NCBI GenBank assembly: GCA_003448685.1
Contig: DLXW01000250.1
Location: 1-22,191, forward strand
Source: Cyanothece sp. UBA12306
GTDB lineage: Bacteria; Cyanobacteriota; Cyanobacteriia; Cyanobacteriales; Microcystaceae
Length of the DNA stretch: 22,191 nt
Direction of reading: 5' to 3'
Under the pieces are notes generated by a model that saw only the letters and a list, made by a program, of their open reading frames with translations, was not told where the DNA came from and searched no databases. Of the stretch, positions 9,457 through 17,991 are shown one piece after another; position 1 is the first letter of the stretch; each line of letters opens with the position of its first letter. The translations under genes and the position numbers were made by a program.

Positions 9457-9907
9457 GTTCTGGAAATCTTGTCATTAAATCTTCAAAAGTATAAGGACAT
9501 TGAGCAGGTAAACTAATATCATACATTTTTAATACTTTGCGTTTGGCTCGTTCATATTCAGCTTCAATGTTAATTTTATTTAATAGGGTTTTAGTTAATC
9601 TTCTTTCAATTTCATCTTGGAAATCATCAATTTCATCTATCCAATGTCTGCGTGATAGAATGTCATTGGTGTAGTCTAGCTTTAATTTGTGAATAATAAT
9701 TTGCTTTAAAAAGCTATGGACTGCATTAATTTGCTCTTTTCCCAAATCATCTATCTCCTCTTTTAAATTCTCCCAATCAAGTGCTTTTTCGTTATGTTCG
9801 CTTAAAGCTTTTGCTTGTTCTTCTGTCCATTGAATAAAATCTGTTTCATAAAGGTTACTCATGGCAGTTTTTGCCTGGGTTTGCGTAGTTGCGTCAATAA
9901 AATTCAT
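9452..9907 (-). CDS. DUF29 family protein
   Basis: DUF29 proteins are common in cyanobacteria, often in many copies, and have no agreed function. The 151-residue product shows the family pattern: YETDFIQWTEEQAKAL, then ALDWENLKEEIDDLGK, a helical HSFLKQIIIHKLKLDY block, and the C-terminal QCPYTFEDLM motif. Most family members begin at the internal methionine (residue 16, position 9862, MSNLYETDF). The longer start at 9907 is preceded by AGGAG at a suitable distance, so I kept it; the 15 extra residues may or may not be made. It follows the LRR-Roc-COR gene by 58 bases in the same direction, so the two may form an operon. Confidence 0.85.
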   Translation of the reverse strand: MNFIDATTQTQAKTAMSNLYETDFIQWTEEQAKALSEHNEKALDWENLKEEIDDLGKEQINAVHSFLKQIIIHKLKLDYTNDILSRRHWIDEIDDFQDEIERRLTKTLLNKINIEAEYERAKRKVLKMYDISLPAQCPYTFEDLMTRFPEQ

Positions 9908-9965
9908 AGATTAAACTCCTGGTTATATTTTTGCTCCTAATCCACAAATTTAGATTAAAGTAAAT

Positions 9966-12761
9966 TTATTTATCATCCTTTTTAGGATTTATAAGACTAC
10001 TTAACATACTACCAATTAAGGGGAGTTGTCCGATCACCATTTTCATTAATTGTAAAAAAGATTTTTCTGATAAGCGATCATCTTGACGCAATTGAAATGC
10101 ACCAATAATAGGGATAAATAAAACTCCTGCTACAATTACAAAAACAAAAGTAATTAAGGGCAAATTTCCGCCTAAATAACCAAGTCCACCCACAACTACA
10201 ATAAAAATTACTAAATAAAAGGAACCATTGGCCCAAGAACTTTTGATTTTACTGGGTTCCTTATTGCCTTTTTCCATTGTATTACTTCCTGTTTGTGTTG
10301 TTTGGATGCTTGGGGTAGAATTGTCCCCATAAAAATTATAATAATTTATCTGACTATTACTGTCTTCTTCTTCTTGTCTTAAAAACTCTTCTTGACCTCT
10401 TATATCATCAATTAATCTGAGAACATTAACCATTTTATAGCTTTTTTGGCATTGAATTTCTTGTTGTCCATCTTTTCTAAACTGACGTATGACATTAAAT
10501 GAATAAAAATGGGGATCTTGATTATATTTACATTTAGGACAATTACAAGGGATTAATTCTTGATATTTTAATCGTTTATATGAGTCATGAATTTTACCTA
10601 ATTCGTAGGTGATAATTGTTAATAAATCTTTTTGGGATTTCCCTTCAACTCTAATTTTAATCTCTCGTTTACCATAATTTTCAATTACTTCTGCTTTGGT
10701 TTCATCTTTTTCTAGAATGACTCCGCTTTTCCAAACATATTTTTGTTGAAAAATGATTTTGTGCATCGCTACGATAAACTGAGTTATAATTCCTTTTGGC
10801 ATAAATTCATAGGTATACCGCAGAATTAGATTATTAGTTTCATTCCAGTCATATTCTGGTTGATTTTCGTTTAATAATTGGGGTGCGATGTAAATATTTT
10901 TACGTCCTGGTATTTCATAACATAGTTTGAATTTTTTCATTAATTGCAGTAGTTGATCCTGCATCATATCATATTTTTCTTCGTGCCAAATATTGGCTAA
11001 ATCTTTGGTGTTAAATTGTCCAAAATTATTCCTAACAGTATCGTTATCAAGGACTTTGTAAACTGCATCGGTTCCCCATTCTGGTTTGAGAATTACGGTA
11101 TGCTTGAGGATAGGATCATCTTGAAAATGGAGACAAACTCCTATGTCGTTTAAATACCCGCTTAATTGTAGTTTATAGTCAGTTTTAGTAAAGCCATTTT
11201 GTTGACAAATTCGTAAATATTCTTCAAGATTAATATAGTTTCGTGGGTCATTTTCTAATATTTCTCGAACTCTTACCCATGTCTTGGGAAGGGGACTACC
11301 AACAATGTCAAGATTACTAATATAATATTTGATTTTTTCGAGAATTTCTGGAAAATTTCTTTTAGTTGCTAAGTTGGTTGCAAGGGTTTCTTTAAGGTTA
11401 GTGAATTCTCCTCTTAATGAAGGTTCATTAATTTCTCTGGTTCCATCTTGTTTTTCATTTTTGATAATTAATAAAGGACTATTTTCGCTGAGGAGTTCCA
11501 CCACATTCAACCAATAATAAAAGTCTGTATCTTCTTTGCGGGTGTCTGCAACTAGAACATAGAGGGATCTTTTTGTCAAGAAAAATTGATGGGTTGCGTG
11601 ATAAATTTCTTGTCCCCCAAAGTCCCAAATATTAACTCGAAAATCTTGCCCATTTGTCATGGGAAAATGCCACTCAATAACTTCAATTCCTTCGGTTGAT
11701 TTTTCGGTTTCTTGTAGTTGATAATTTGGATCTTGGATGGTTTTAGCTAAGGTTGTTTTACCTGCACCTCCTTCACCAACAATTAATAATTTTGCTTCGT
11801 AAATATAATCTAATCCTTCTTCTTTAAGTTGTTCAAAATACTTTCTAATAGCTTCAATTCCTTGGTTTGCAACTTCTATAGGGGGCGTTTCTAGGGGATT
11901 ATTCCTCAAATCTAGTTGAGTTAAATTGGGAAGTTTAGTCAGAGATTCTGGCAAGTATATTAATTTATTATTCCTCAAATCTAGCCTTGTTAAATTGGAG
12001 AGTTTATTAATAGATTTTGGCAAGTTTATTAATAGATTATGACCCAAAATTATCTTTGTTAAATTGGAGAGTTTGCCAACTGATTCCGGCAAGTATTGTA
12101 GTCGATTATTAATTAAATAAAAACCAGATAAATTATATAAATTATCAATACAATCAGGCAAAAATATTATACCATTAGAAGTTAAATCTAGTTCAGTTAA
12201 GCTCGAGAGTTTAGTGATAGATTTTGGTACATTTGTTAATTTATTAAAACCCAAATTTAATTGGTTTAACTTATAAAGTTTAGCAATAGATTCTGGTAAA
12301 GTTGTTAATCCATTAGCATTTAACCATAGTTCGGTCAAGTTAAAGAGTGTAGTGATAGATTCTGGAAAATTTTTTAATCGATTAAGAATCAAACTTAAAT
12401 AGGTTAATCTAGAGAGTCTAGCAATAGATTTTGGCAGGTCTTTTAATTGATTACCACTCAAATCTAGCCCAGTTAAATTGGAGAGTTTAGTCAGAGATTC
12501 TGGCAGGTCTTTTAATTGATTACCACTCAAATCTAGCTCAGTTAAATTGGAGAGTTTAGTCAGAGATTCTGGCAGGTCTTTTAATTGATTATTACTCAAA
12601 TTCAATGATTCTAACTGTTCTAACTCAAAAACCTCAATTGGTATTTCAGTTAACTTTTGATCATCAGGAGTATTCCAATCATTACTTAAATCTAAGTTTT
12701 TAAGTTGTTGTTCCTTAGCTTCCTTAATTCTTGCTTGAAATCTGGGGGATATATTATTCAT
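9966..12761 (-). CDS. LRR-Roc-COR (ROCO) GTPase with C-terminal transmembrane segments
   Basis: A 931-residue bacterial ROCO protein. Residues 18-294 hold about eleven leucine-rich repeats, mostly 23 residues long with the LxxLxLxxNxLxxLPxS pattern. The Roc GTPase domain follows: P-loop GEGGAGKTT at 329-337, switch II DFGGQE at 380-385, and NEKQD at 435-439 in the base-recognition position. The COR dimerisation region spans about 500-735. A cysteine cluster (C739, C741, C744, C771) looks metal-binding. After a charged linker and NYYNFYGDNS, two hydrophobic helices (about 848-866 and 868-888) and a basic tail ending NPKKDDK suggest membrane anchoring. In the family Roc and COR form a nucleotide-controlled dimer switch; sensing through the LRRs and membrane output here are inferred. 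It lacks a kinase domain. The gene has no HIP1 site, unlike most genes around it. Confidence 0.93.
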   Translation of the reverse strand: MNNISPRFQARIKEAKEQQLKNLDLSNDWNTPDDQKLTEIPIEVFELEQLESLNLSNNQLKDLPESLTKLSNLTELDLSGNQLKDLPESLTKLSNLTGLDLSGNQLKDLPKSIARLSRLTYLSLILNRLKNFPESITTLFNLTELWLNANGLTTLPESIAKLYKLNQLNLGFNKLTNVPKSITKLSSLTELDLTSNGIIFLPDCIDNLYNLSGFYLINNRLQYLPESVGKLSNLTKIILGHNLLINLPKSINKLSNLTRLDLRNNKLIYLPESLTKLPNLTQLDLRNNPLETPPIEVANQGIEAIRKYFEQLKEEGLDYIYEAKLLIVGEGGAGKTTLAKTIQDPNYQLQETEKSTEGIEVIEWHFPMTNGQDFRVNIWDFGGQEIYHATHQFFLTKRSLYVLVADTRKEDTDFYYWLNVVELLSENSPLLIIKNEKQDGTREINEPSLRGEFTNLKETLATNLATKRNFPEILEKIKYYISNLDIVGSPLPKTWVRVREILENDPRNYINLEEYLRICQQNGFTKTDYKLQLSGYLNDIGVCLHFQDDPILKHTVILKPEWGTDAVYKVLDNDTVRNNFGQFNTKDLANIWHEEKYDMMQDQLLQLMKKFKLCYEIPGRKNIYIAPQLLNENQPEYDWNETNNLILRYTYEFMPKGIITQFIVAMHKIIFQQKYVWKSGVILEKDETKAEVIENYGKREIKIRVEGKSQKDLLTIITYELGKIHDSYKRLKYQELIPCNCPKCKYNQDPHFYSFNVIRQFRKDGQQEIQCQKSYKMVNVLRLIDDIRGQEEFLRQEEEDSNSQINYYNFYGDNSTPSIQTTQTGSNTMEKGNKEPSKIKSSWANGSFYLVIFIVVVGGLGYLGGNLPLITFVFVIVAGVLFIPIIGAFQLRQDDRLSEKSFLQLMKMVIGQLPLIGSMLSSLINPKKDDK
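12433..12639 (-). repeat. Three in-register 69-bp direct repeats inside the LRR region
   Basis: Units begin at 12433, 12502 and 12571. The first two are identical except for one base across 69 positions (GCCC against GCTC); the third matches over about its first 30 bases. Each unit equals one 23-residue leucine-rich repeat. Such near identity at the DNA level, including silent positions, shows recent unit duplication. Confidence 0.85.
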
Positions 12762-12864
12762 GATTTAGGGCTGATTATTTTAGGTAGAAAAACAATAAAT
12801 CAACTAAGCTGTTGTGCATTTAAAAAACTTATTTGTGATTTTAGTATAAACGATCAAACCTTTT

Positions 12865-12892
12865 CTCCCTACTCCCTACTCCCTGCTCCCTT
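12865..12892. repeat. Heptanucleotide short tandem repeat (STRR-type)
   Basis: Four tandem copies of the heptamer CTCCCTN (A, A, G and T in the last position). Such short tandemly repeated repetitive heptamers are well known in cyanobacterial intergenic DNA. Confidence 0.8.
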
Positions 12893-12918
12893 GCAGTCTT
12901 AACTGGCAGTTTAAATGC

Positions 12919-13074
12919 TTAATAGCTTAATAAATTTTCCGTATGAACGTGTAAATGACAAATAGATCCTATTAACTCTGCTAAAATATCACCCTTTTGG
13001 CTATCTGTTAGACTAGAGAGTTTAAGTTTAGTTAATAAAAATAAAATTTTAAAATAGGCTAATTTACTTATATT
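12919..13074 (-). pseudogene. 51-codon open frame, probable gene remnant or small protein
   Basis: Reading leftward from 13074, a frame stays open for 51 codons to a TAA at 12919-12921. The second half (SLTDSQKGDILAELIGSI, then CHLHVHTENLLSY) reads like a real helical protein, while the first part is lysine/leucine rich. There is no ATG, GTG or TTG start in frame, and an in-frame stop lies just upstream. It is best read as the 3' end of a lost gene. I do not recognise the family. A small protein with an unusual start is less likely. Confidence 0.35.
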
Positions 13075-13178
13075 TTACGATTTACTTCTAAGTTAGTTAT
13101 TTTCTCTAGAGTTCACAGTAAGATCAAAAAATGGGGTCAAATTTTTGACTTCTGATTTAATGACCTCTGACTTCATCA

Positions 13179-16007
13179 ATGACTTCCACCTATTCTTCCC
13201 ATTCTTTACCACCACAACAACAACCCTGGTATACTTACTCTCCCCACAATACTTTAGAATTACTGGCAACTGACCCTGAAGTCGGATTAACTTCAGAAGC
13301 TGTTAGTCAACGTCAGAAGCACTACGGCCCTAACGAAATTATAGAAGCTATCGGCCGCAGCAATTGGCAAATACTCCTCGATCAGTTTACCAACGTCATG
13401 CTGATCATGCTGATTGTAGTAGCAATTATCTCTGGTATTTTAGATTTAGTGGAATTGAAACAAAAAGGGATGACCAGAAGTGGTATTCCCTTCAAAGATA
13501 CCATTGCTATCTTTTCGATCGTCTTTCTCAATGGACTATTAGGCTATCTCCAAGAAACTCGCGCTGAAAAAGCCCTCGCAGCCCTCAAACGTCTTTCCTC
13601 GCCTCAAGTTCAAGTCATTCGTAATGGGCAAAGGATAGAAGTAAAAGCCCCATCCCTCGTTCCTGGGGACATTATTCTGGTGGAAACCGGAGATCAATTA
13701 TCGGCTGATGGACAAATTATCGAAGCTTCTAATCTGCAAATTCGCGAAGCTGCTTTAACTGGAGAAGCCCATGCAGTTATTAAAGCAGATCAGACAACAG
13801 GACTAGCAGAAGATATTCCTATCGGCGATCGCACCAATATGGTCTTTACGGGAACAGAAATTATCCAAGGACGGGCGAAAGTAGTGGTCACTAATATAGG
13901 TATGACCACGGAATTGGGGAAAATTGCCGAGATGTTGCAGTCGGTGGAAACAGAAGATACTCCTCTGCAACAGCGGATGACCCATTTAGGTCAAATTCTA
14001 GTTTCAGGATCATTAATATTAGTTGGTTTAGTCATCGCCGGAGGAGTTCTCAAAGCTGGTTGGGGAATGTTGCAGGAATTGGTGGAAATTTCCCTAAGTA
14101 TGGCTGTGGCAGTGGTTCCTGAGGGTTTACCTGCTGTTATTACCGTCACTCTTGCCTTGGGAACCCAAAGGATGGTTAAACGCCACGCCTTAATTCGGAA
14201 ACTTCCAGCAGTAGAGACTTTGGGTTCAGTTAATGTGATTTGTTCGGATAAAACCGGAACCCTCACCCAGAATAAAATGGTCATCCAAAGCATAGAAACC
14301 CTACAAGGTAATTTTCACATTACTGGCAACGGATATGAACCGTCAGGGTCTTTTTTTCACACCGATCATCAAACAATTGATTTGAACAATTACCAAGAAC
14401 TACAGGCCCTATTAATGGCAGGAGTTTTATGTAATGATGCCCATCTGACTTTTCAAGAGGGAGACTGGAAAATTATGGGAGACCCCACCGAAGGGGCCCT
14501 ATTAGTCTTAGGGGGGAAAGCCGATCTACAACAGTCCCAGTTAGAAAATAAGTTTCCACGGGTCGGAGAATTTCCCTTTTCTTCCGAACGCAAACGGATG
14601 AGTATAGTCTGTGCCGGAGAATTTTGGCCAGAATGGATAAATCGAGAAAATAATCCTTATTTGCTATTTACCAAGGGTTCACCCGAATTAATTTTACAAT
14701 GTTGTCAATTTTATCAACTTAAAGACCAGATTTATCCTCTTACCCCTGAAGATCGCAGCAAAATGCTTGAGGCTAATAATTTGATGGCCCAGCAAGCCTT
14801 AAGGGTGTTAGGCTTTGCTTATAAACCCCTACCAGCTATTCCCGCCACAGGAACCGATGAAACCACAGAACAAGATTTAATTTGGTTAGGTTTAGTGGGG
14901 ATGATGGATGCACCTCGGCCTGAAGTTAAGGCCGCTGTAGCTAAATGTCGGGGGGCCGGTATCCGTCCTGTGGTTATTACAGGGGATCATCAATTGACAG
15001 CCCAAGCGATCGCCCAACAATTGGGAATTGCTCAACCAGGGGATGAGATCCTGACGGGGCAAATGTTAGAACATCTTTCCCAAGAAGAATTAGAACAGCA
15101 CGTCAACCAAGTGAGTGTCTATGCTAGGGTATCCCCAGAACATAAACTGCGTATTGTCCGTGCCTTACAGAAACAGAACAAATTTGTGGCTATGACGGGG
15201 GATGGGGTTAATGATGCACCAGCCCTTAAGCAAGCGGATATCGGTATTGCTATGGGCATTACAGGGACTGATGTGAGCAAGGAAGCCAGTGATATGGTAC
15301 TCCTTGATGATAATTTTGCCACTATTGTGGCAGCAACCGAAGAAGGAAGGGTAGTTTATAATAATATTCGTCACTTTATTAAATATATTCTTGGCAGTAA
15401 TATTGGTGAAGTAATTACTATTGCTGCTGCCCCTATTTTGGGACTTCCTGGGGTTCCTTTAACACCTTTACAAATTCTTTGGATGAATTTAGTTACTGAT
15501 GGTTTACCGGCTTTAGCTTTAGCAGTGGAACCAGCTGACGCTAATATTATGCGTCGTCCTCCTTTTAGTCCCAAAGAAAGTATTTTTGCTCGAGGTTTAG
15601 GGTTTTATATTGTTCGTATTGGTATAATTTTTTCCATTATTACTATTACTTTAATGGTTTGGTCTTTTGATGAGGCTAAGGCATCGGGAAATCCCAATAG
15701 CTGGAAAACAATGGTCTTTACAACTTTATGTATTGCTCAAATGGGACACGCGATCGCTTCTCGTTCTACTAATCAATTGGCTATCGAAATGAATCCTTTT
15801 TCTAATCCCTATCTTTGGGGATCTGTTGTTGTTACTACTATTCTTCAATTAATGCTCATCTATTTTGCTCCACTAAGAACTTTCTTCGATACAGACTTTT
15901 TAACTGGACAACAATTAATTATCTGTTTGTTATTCAGTAGTTTGATGTTCGTTTGGGTTGAAGTAGAGAAATTAGTCATCCGTTTTTATCACAAAATAAA
16001 ACATTGA
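13179..16007 (+). CDS. P-type cation ATPase, type IIA-like (probable Ca2+ pump)
   Basis: A 942-residue P-ATPase that should export or transport a cation at ATP cost. Motifs in order: actuator TGEA at 194-197; PEGLP at 314-318 in M4; phosphorylation motif DKTGTLT with D357; nucleotide-domain KGSPE from 499; TGDGVNDAP with D675 and D679. By comparison with SERCA, the cation ligands E315 (M4), N741 and E744 (M5), and N770 and D774 (M6) are present. The M8 glutamate is replaced by Q in the ...LCIAQMGHA... helix. This favours a one- or two-site Ca2+ pump such as cyanobacterial PacL, though Mn2+ or another cation is possible. The ATG at 13179 is preceded by TGACyTC repeats. Its stop codon overlaps the alternative start of rsmG. 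Confidence 0.93.
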   Translation: MTSTYSSHSLPPQQQPWYTYSPHNTLELLATDPEVGLTSEAVSQRQKHYGPNEIIEAIGRSNWQILLDQFTNVMLIMLIVVAIISGILDLVELKQKGMTRSGIPFKDTIAIFSIVFLNGLLGYLQETRAEKALAALKRLSSPQVQVIRNGQRIEVKAPSLVPGDIILVETGDQLSADGQIIEASNLQIREAALTGEAHAVIKADQTTGLAEDIPIGDRTNMVFTGTEIIQGRAKVVVTNIGMTTELGKIAEMLQSVETEDTPLQQRMTHLGQILVSGSLILVGLVIAGGVLKAGWGMLQELVEISLSMAVAVVPEGLPAVITVTLALGTQRMVKRHALIRKLPAVETLGSVNVICSDKTGTLTQNKMVIQSIETLQGNFHITGNGYEPSGSFFHTDHQTIDLNNYQELQALLMAGVLCNDAHLTFQEGDWKIMGDPTEGALLVLGGKADLQQSQLENKFPRVGEFPFSSERKRMSIVCAGEFWPEWINRENNPYLLFTKGSPELILQCCQFYQLKDQIYPLTPEDRSKMLEANNLMAQQALRVLGFAYKPLPAIPATGTDETTEQDLIWLGLVGMMDAPRPEVKAAVAKCRGAGIRPVVITGDHQLTAQAIAQQLGIAQPGDEILTGQMLEHLSQEELEQHVNQVSVYARVSPEHKLRIVRALQKQNKFVAMTGDGVNDAPALKQADIGIAMGITGTDVSKEASDMVLLDDNFATIVAATEEGRVVYNNIRHFIKYILGSNIGEVITIAAAPILGLPGVPLTPLQILWMNLVTDGLPALALAVEPADANIMRRPPFSPKESIFARGLGFYIVRIGIIFSIITITLMVWSFDEAKASGNPNSWKTMVFTTLCIAQMGHAIASRSTNQLAIEMNPFSNPYLWGSVVVTTILQLMLIYFAPLRTFFDTDFLTGQQLIICLLFSSLMFVWVEVEKLVIRFYHKIKH

Positions 16008-16015
16008 TATTAATA

Positions 16016-16753
16016 ATGAATCCCCAAAAATTACCTGAATTTAAAAATATATGGCAACAAAGTCTCAATTGGCAACCCGACCAAAAACAACAGGAAATAT
16101 GGGATAATTTATATCGAGAGATTATCCTAGCAAACCAACAAATTAATCTCACGCGGATTACTAAGCCTAGAGATTTTTGGGAAAAACATCTCTGGGATTC
16201 TTTGGCTGGTATTCTTAATGTAAAAATAATTAATCTTGATCAATCATTAAAGATAATTGATATTGGAACTGGTGCGGGTTTTCCTTGGATTCCCATAGCC
16301 ATAATTACTCCTAATTGTCAACTAACTTTGTTAGATTCAACCAGAAAAAAAATTAACTTTCTCAAAATTCTTATCGAAGAATTAAACCTTAAAAATTGTA
16401 GTACCCTAATTGATAGAGCCGAACAAATAGGTCAAAATAAAGATCACAGAGAAGCTTATGATCTTGCTGTAATTCGTGCCGTGGGTGAAGCTTCTGTTTG
16501 TGCTGAATATGCCTTACCTTTATTAAAAATTGGGGGAATAGTTGTATTATATCGTGGTCATTGGCAACAGGAAGAGGAATTAAAATTAAAATTAGCTCTG
16601 CAAAAATTAGGAGGAAAAATTATTTTAGTAAAAAAATTAGAAACTCCCTTAACCCAAAGTATTCGGCACTTTATTTATTTACAAAAAATAGTCAAAACTT
16701 CGACTCAATTTCCTCGTCCTGTCGGCATACCTCATCAAAATCCTTTATGCTGA
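16016..16753 (+). CDS. rsmG: 16S rRNA (guanine527-N7) methyltransferase
   Basis: RsmG (GidB) methylates N7 of G527 in the 530 loop of 16S rRNA using S-adenosylmethionine. The 245-residue product has the class I methyltransferase SAM motif IDIGTGAGFPWIP at about 81-93, the second acidic strand LTLLDSTRKKINFLKIL, the VIRAVGEAS motif, and the family-typical end FPRPVGIPHQNPL. A TTG at 16004, overlapping the ATPase stop, is in frame and adds four residues; the ATG at 16016 is a more natural start. Either way the gene sits within ten bases of the ATPase, so translation is probably coupled. Codon usage is very AT-rich. Confidence 0.93.
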   Translation: MNPQKLPEFKNIWQQSLNWQPDQKQQEIWDNLYREIILANQQINLTRITKPRDFWEKHLWDSLAGILNVKIINLDQSLKIIDIGTGAGFPWIPIAIITPNCQLTLLDSTRKKINFLKILIEELNLKNCSTLIDRAEQIGQNKDHREAYDLAVIRAVGEASVCAEYALPLLKIGGIVVLYRGHWQQEEELKLKLALQKLGGKIILVKKLETPLTQSIRHFIYLQKIVKTSTQFPRPVGIPHQNPLC

Positions 16754-16847
16754 GAGCTTGCACCTCAAAATTGAACAAGAAATATAGTTTTGTGATAGCA
16801 GTTTCCATCTGCATAGATTAAACATTAAAATCTAAATACTTCCCAAA

Positions 16848-16877
16848 CTCCCCACCCCTCCCACACTCCCCACACTC
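16848..16877. repeat. C-rich tandem repeat at the permease 3' end
   Basis: A pyrimidine-rich tract contains the 9-mer CCCACACTC twice in perfect tandem (16860-16868 and 16869-16877), preceded by related CTCCCC/CCCCTC units. It reaches into the permease stop codon. Confidence 0.55.
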
Positions 16878-17991
16878 AGCTATTTAGGGAACGAGGATCA
16901 AGAGCATCCCGTAGTCCGTCACCGAGTAAATTGAAGGATAAAACAGTTAAGACAATCAATAAAGCAGGAGGCCAAATTAACCACGGTTGCAATACTAAAA
17001 TTGAAGCATTAGTTGCAACAGAAAGTAAATTTCCCCAACTGGGATCGGGTTGTTGAATTCCTAACCCAATCAAACTTAAGACAGATTCAGCAACAATAAA
17101 CCCTGGAACAGCTAAAGTAGCAGAAATAATAATGTAGGTTGCCGTCTGAGGTAAAATATGACGGATAATGATGCGCGAAGGCGTTGCACCCATCGCTTTT
17201 GCTGCTTGGATAAATTCCTGTTCCTTAAGGGAAAGAACTTGTCCTCGAATTACCCGCGCTAGTCCAGACCAACTAATAAAAGAAGTAATTAAAACAATCA
17301 GTAAAAATCGCTGCGCACTACTTAAACTAGGGGGTAATACCGCAGCCAAGGCTACTAATAAATAAATTCCTGGAATGGTCATCAACACCTCGACTAAACG
17401 CATTAAGACTGCATCTAACCAACCTCCAAAATAGCCAGAAATACCGCCAATAATCATCCCTAGGGGGAAAGAAACCACAATACCTATCAAACCGATAAAT
17501 AGGCTAATTCTACCCCCAAATACCAACCGACTGAATCCATCTCGCCCTTGTTCATCAGTTCCTAATAAATTTAGCTTAGCTTCTCCTGTAGTTCCGAAAA
17601 GGTGACGATCAAAAGGAATACCAGCAAAAAGTTCTACTTCTTTGAAGTTAGGTGGTAAAGGAAGACGAATTTGAAATAGTTTATAAGAATCTCCTTGAAC
17701 AAAGAGGCGAATGGGTGCTGGTTGGTTAAAATCAATTTTTAAAGTCCTTTTCCCTGTTTCCACGTCGGTGGGACTTTGGGTTGTTGGATAAACATGAGGT
17801 CCGATAAATTTACCTTCTGGGGTTTCCCAGTAAATAGGGGTTGGAGGTAACAAAGAACCGTCAATTTGGGAAGAATAGGGATTATATGGTGCAACAAAAT
17901 CGGCTGCAACTACCATTGTATAGAATATAATCAATAAAATCGCACCAAAACGGGCTAAATTATTGTTTTTAAGTTTTTGCCACCAGTTCAT
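16876..17991 (-). CDS. ABC transporter permease, DppC/OppC type
   Basis: Inner-membrane permease of a peptide/nickel/opine-type ABC importer. The 371 residues contain an N-terminal membrane helix at about 13-31 with the family VAPYNPY motif after it. A periplasmic segment of roughly 100 residues (about 40-140) follows, then the conserved LLGTDEQGRDGFSRLVFGGRISL motif and four or five more helices. The EAA loop that contacts the ATPase lies at about 259-280 (EFIQAAKAMGATPSRIIIRH). The C-terminus has the usual NLLGDGLRDALDPR. The periplasmic loop is much longer than the 40-60 residues usual in DppC. No DppB, ATPase or binding protein is in the window, so the gene is either an orphan or served by units elsewhere. 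The substrate cannot be told. Confidence 0.93.
   Translation of the reverse strand: MNWWQKLKNNNLARFGAILLIIFYTMVVAADFVAPYNPYSSQIDGSLLPPTPIYWETPEGKFIGPHVYPTTQSPTDVETGKRTLKIDFNQPAPIRLFVQGDSYKLFQIRLPLPPNFKEVELFAGIPFDRHLFGTTGEAKLNLLGTDEQGRDGFSRLVFGGRISLFIGLIGIVVSFPLGMIIGGISGYFGGWLDAVLMRLVEVLMTIPGIYLLVALAAVLPPSLSSAQRFLLIVLITSFISWSGLARVIRGQVLSLKEQEFIQAAKAMGATPSRIIIRHILPQTATYIIISATLAVPGFIVAESVLSLIGLGIQQPDPSWGNLLSVATNASILVLQPWLIWPPALLIVLTVLSFNLLGDGLRDALDPRSLNS

Larger units (their letters stand above)
12762..13178. other. Intergenic stretch between the ROCO gene and the P-ATPase gene
   Basis: These 417 bases separate two divergent genes and should contain both promoters, but I find no convincing -35/-10 pair. 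They hold a heptanucleotide tandem repeat (12865-12892) and a leftward 51-codon open frame (12922-13074). Just before the P-ATPase start there are four copies of TGACyTC (at 13146, 13161, 13167 and 13180). Confidence 0.6.

Noticed and set aside
11880..12640. Repetitive DNA suspected as a CRISPR or satellite array
   Set aside because: The period is 69 bases and in frame with 23-residue leucine-rich repeats; there are no spacers.
13991..14293. Leftward 100-codon frame within the P-ATPase gene
   Set aside because: Lies wholly opposite highly conserved P-ATPase motifs including PEGLP and DKTGT; an antisense shadow.
16561..16821. Rightward 86-codon frame overlapping the end of rsmG
   Set aside because: Out of frame with the conserved rsmG C-terminus and without any recognisable pattern.
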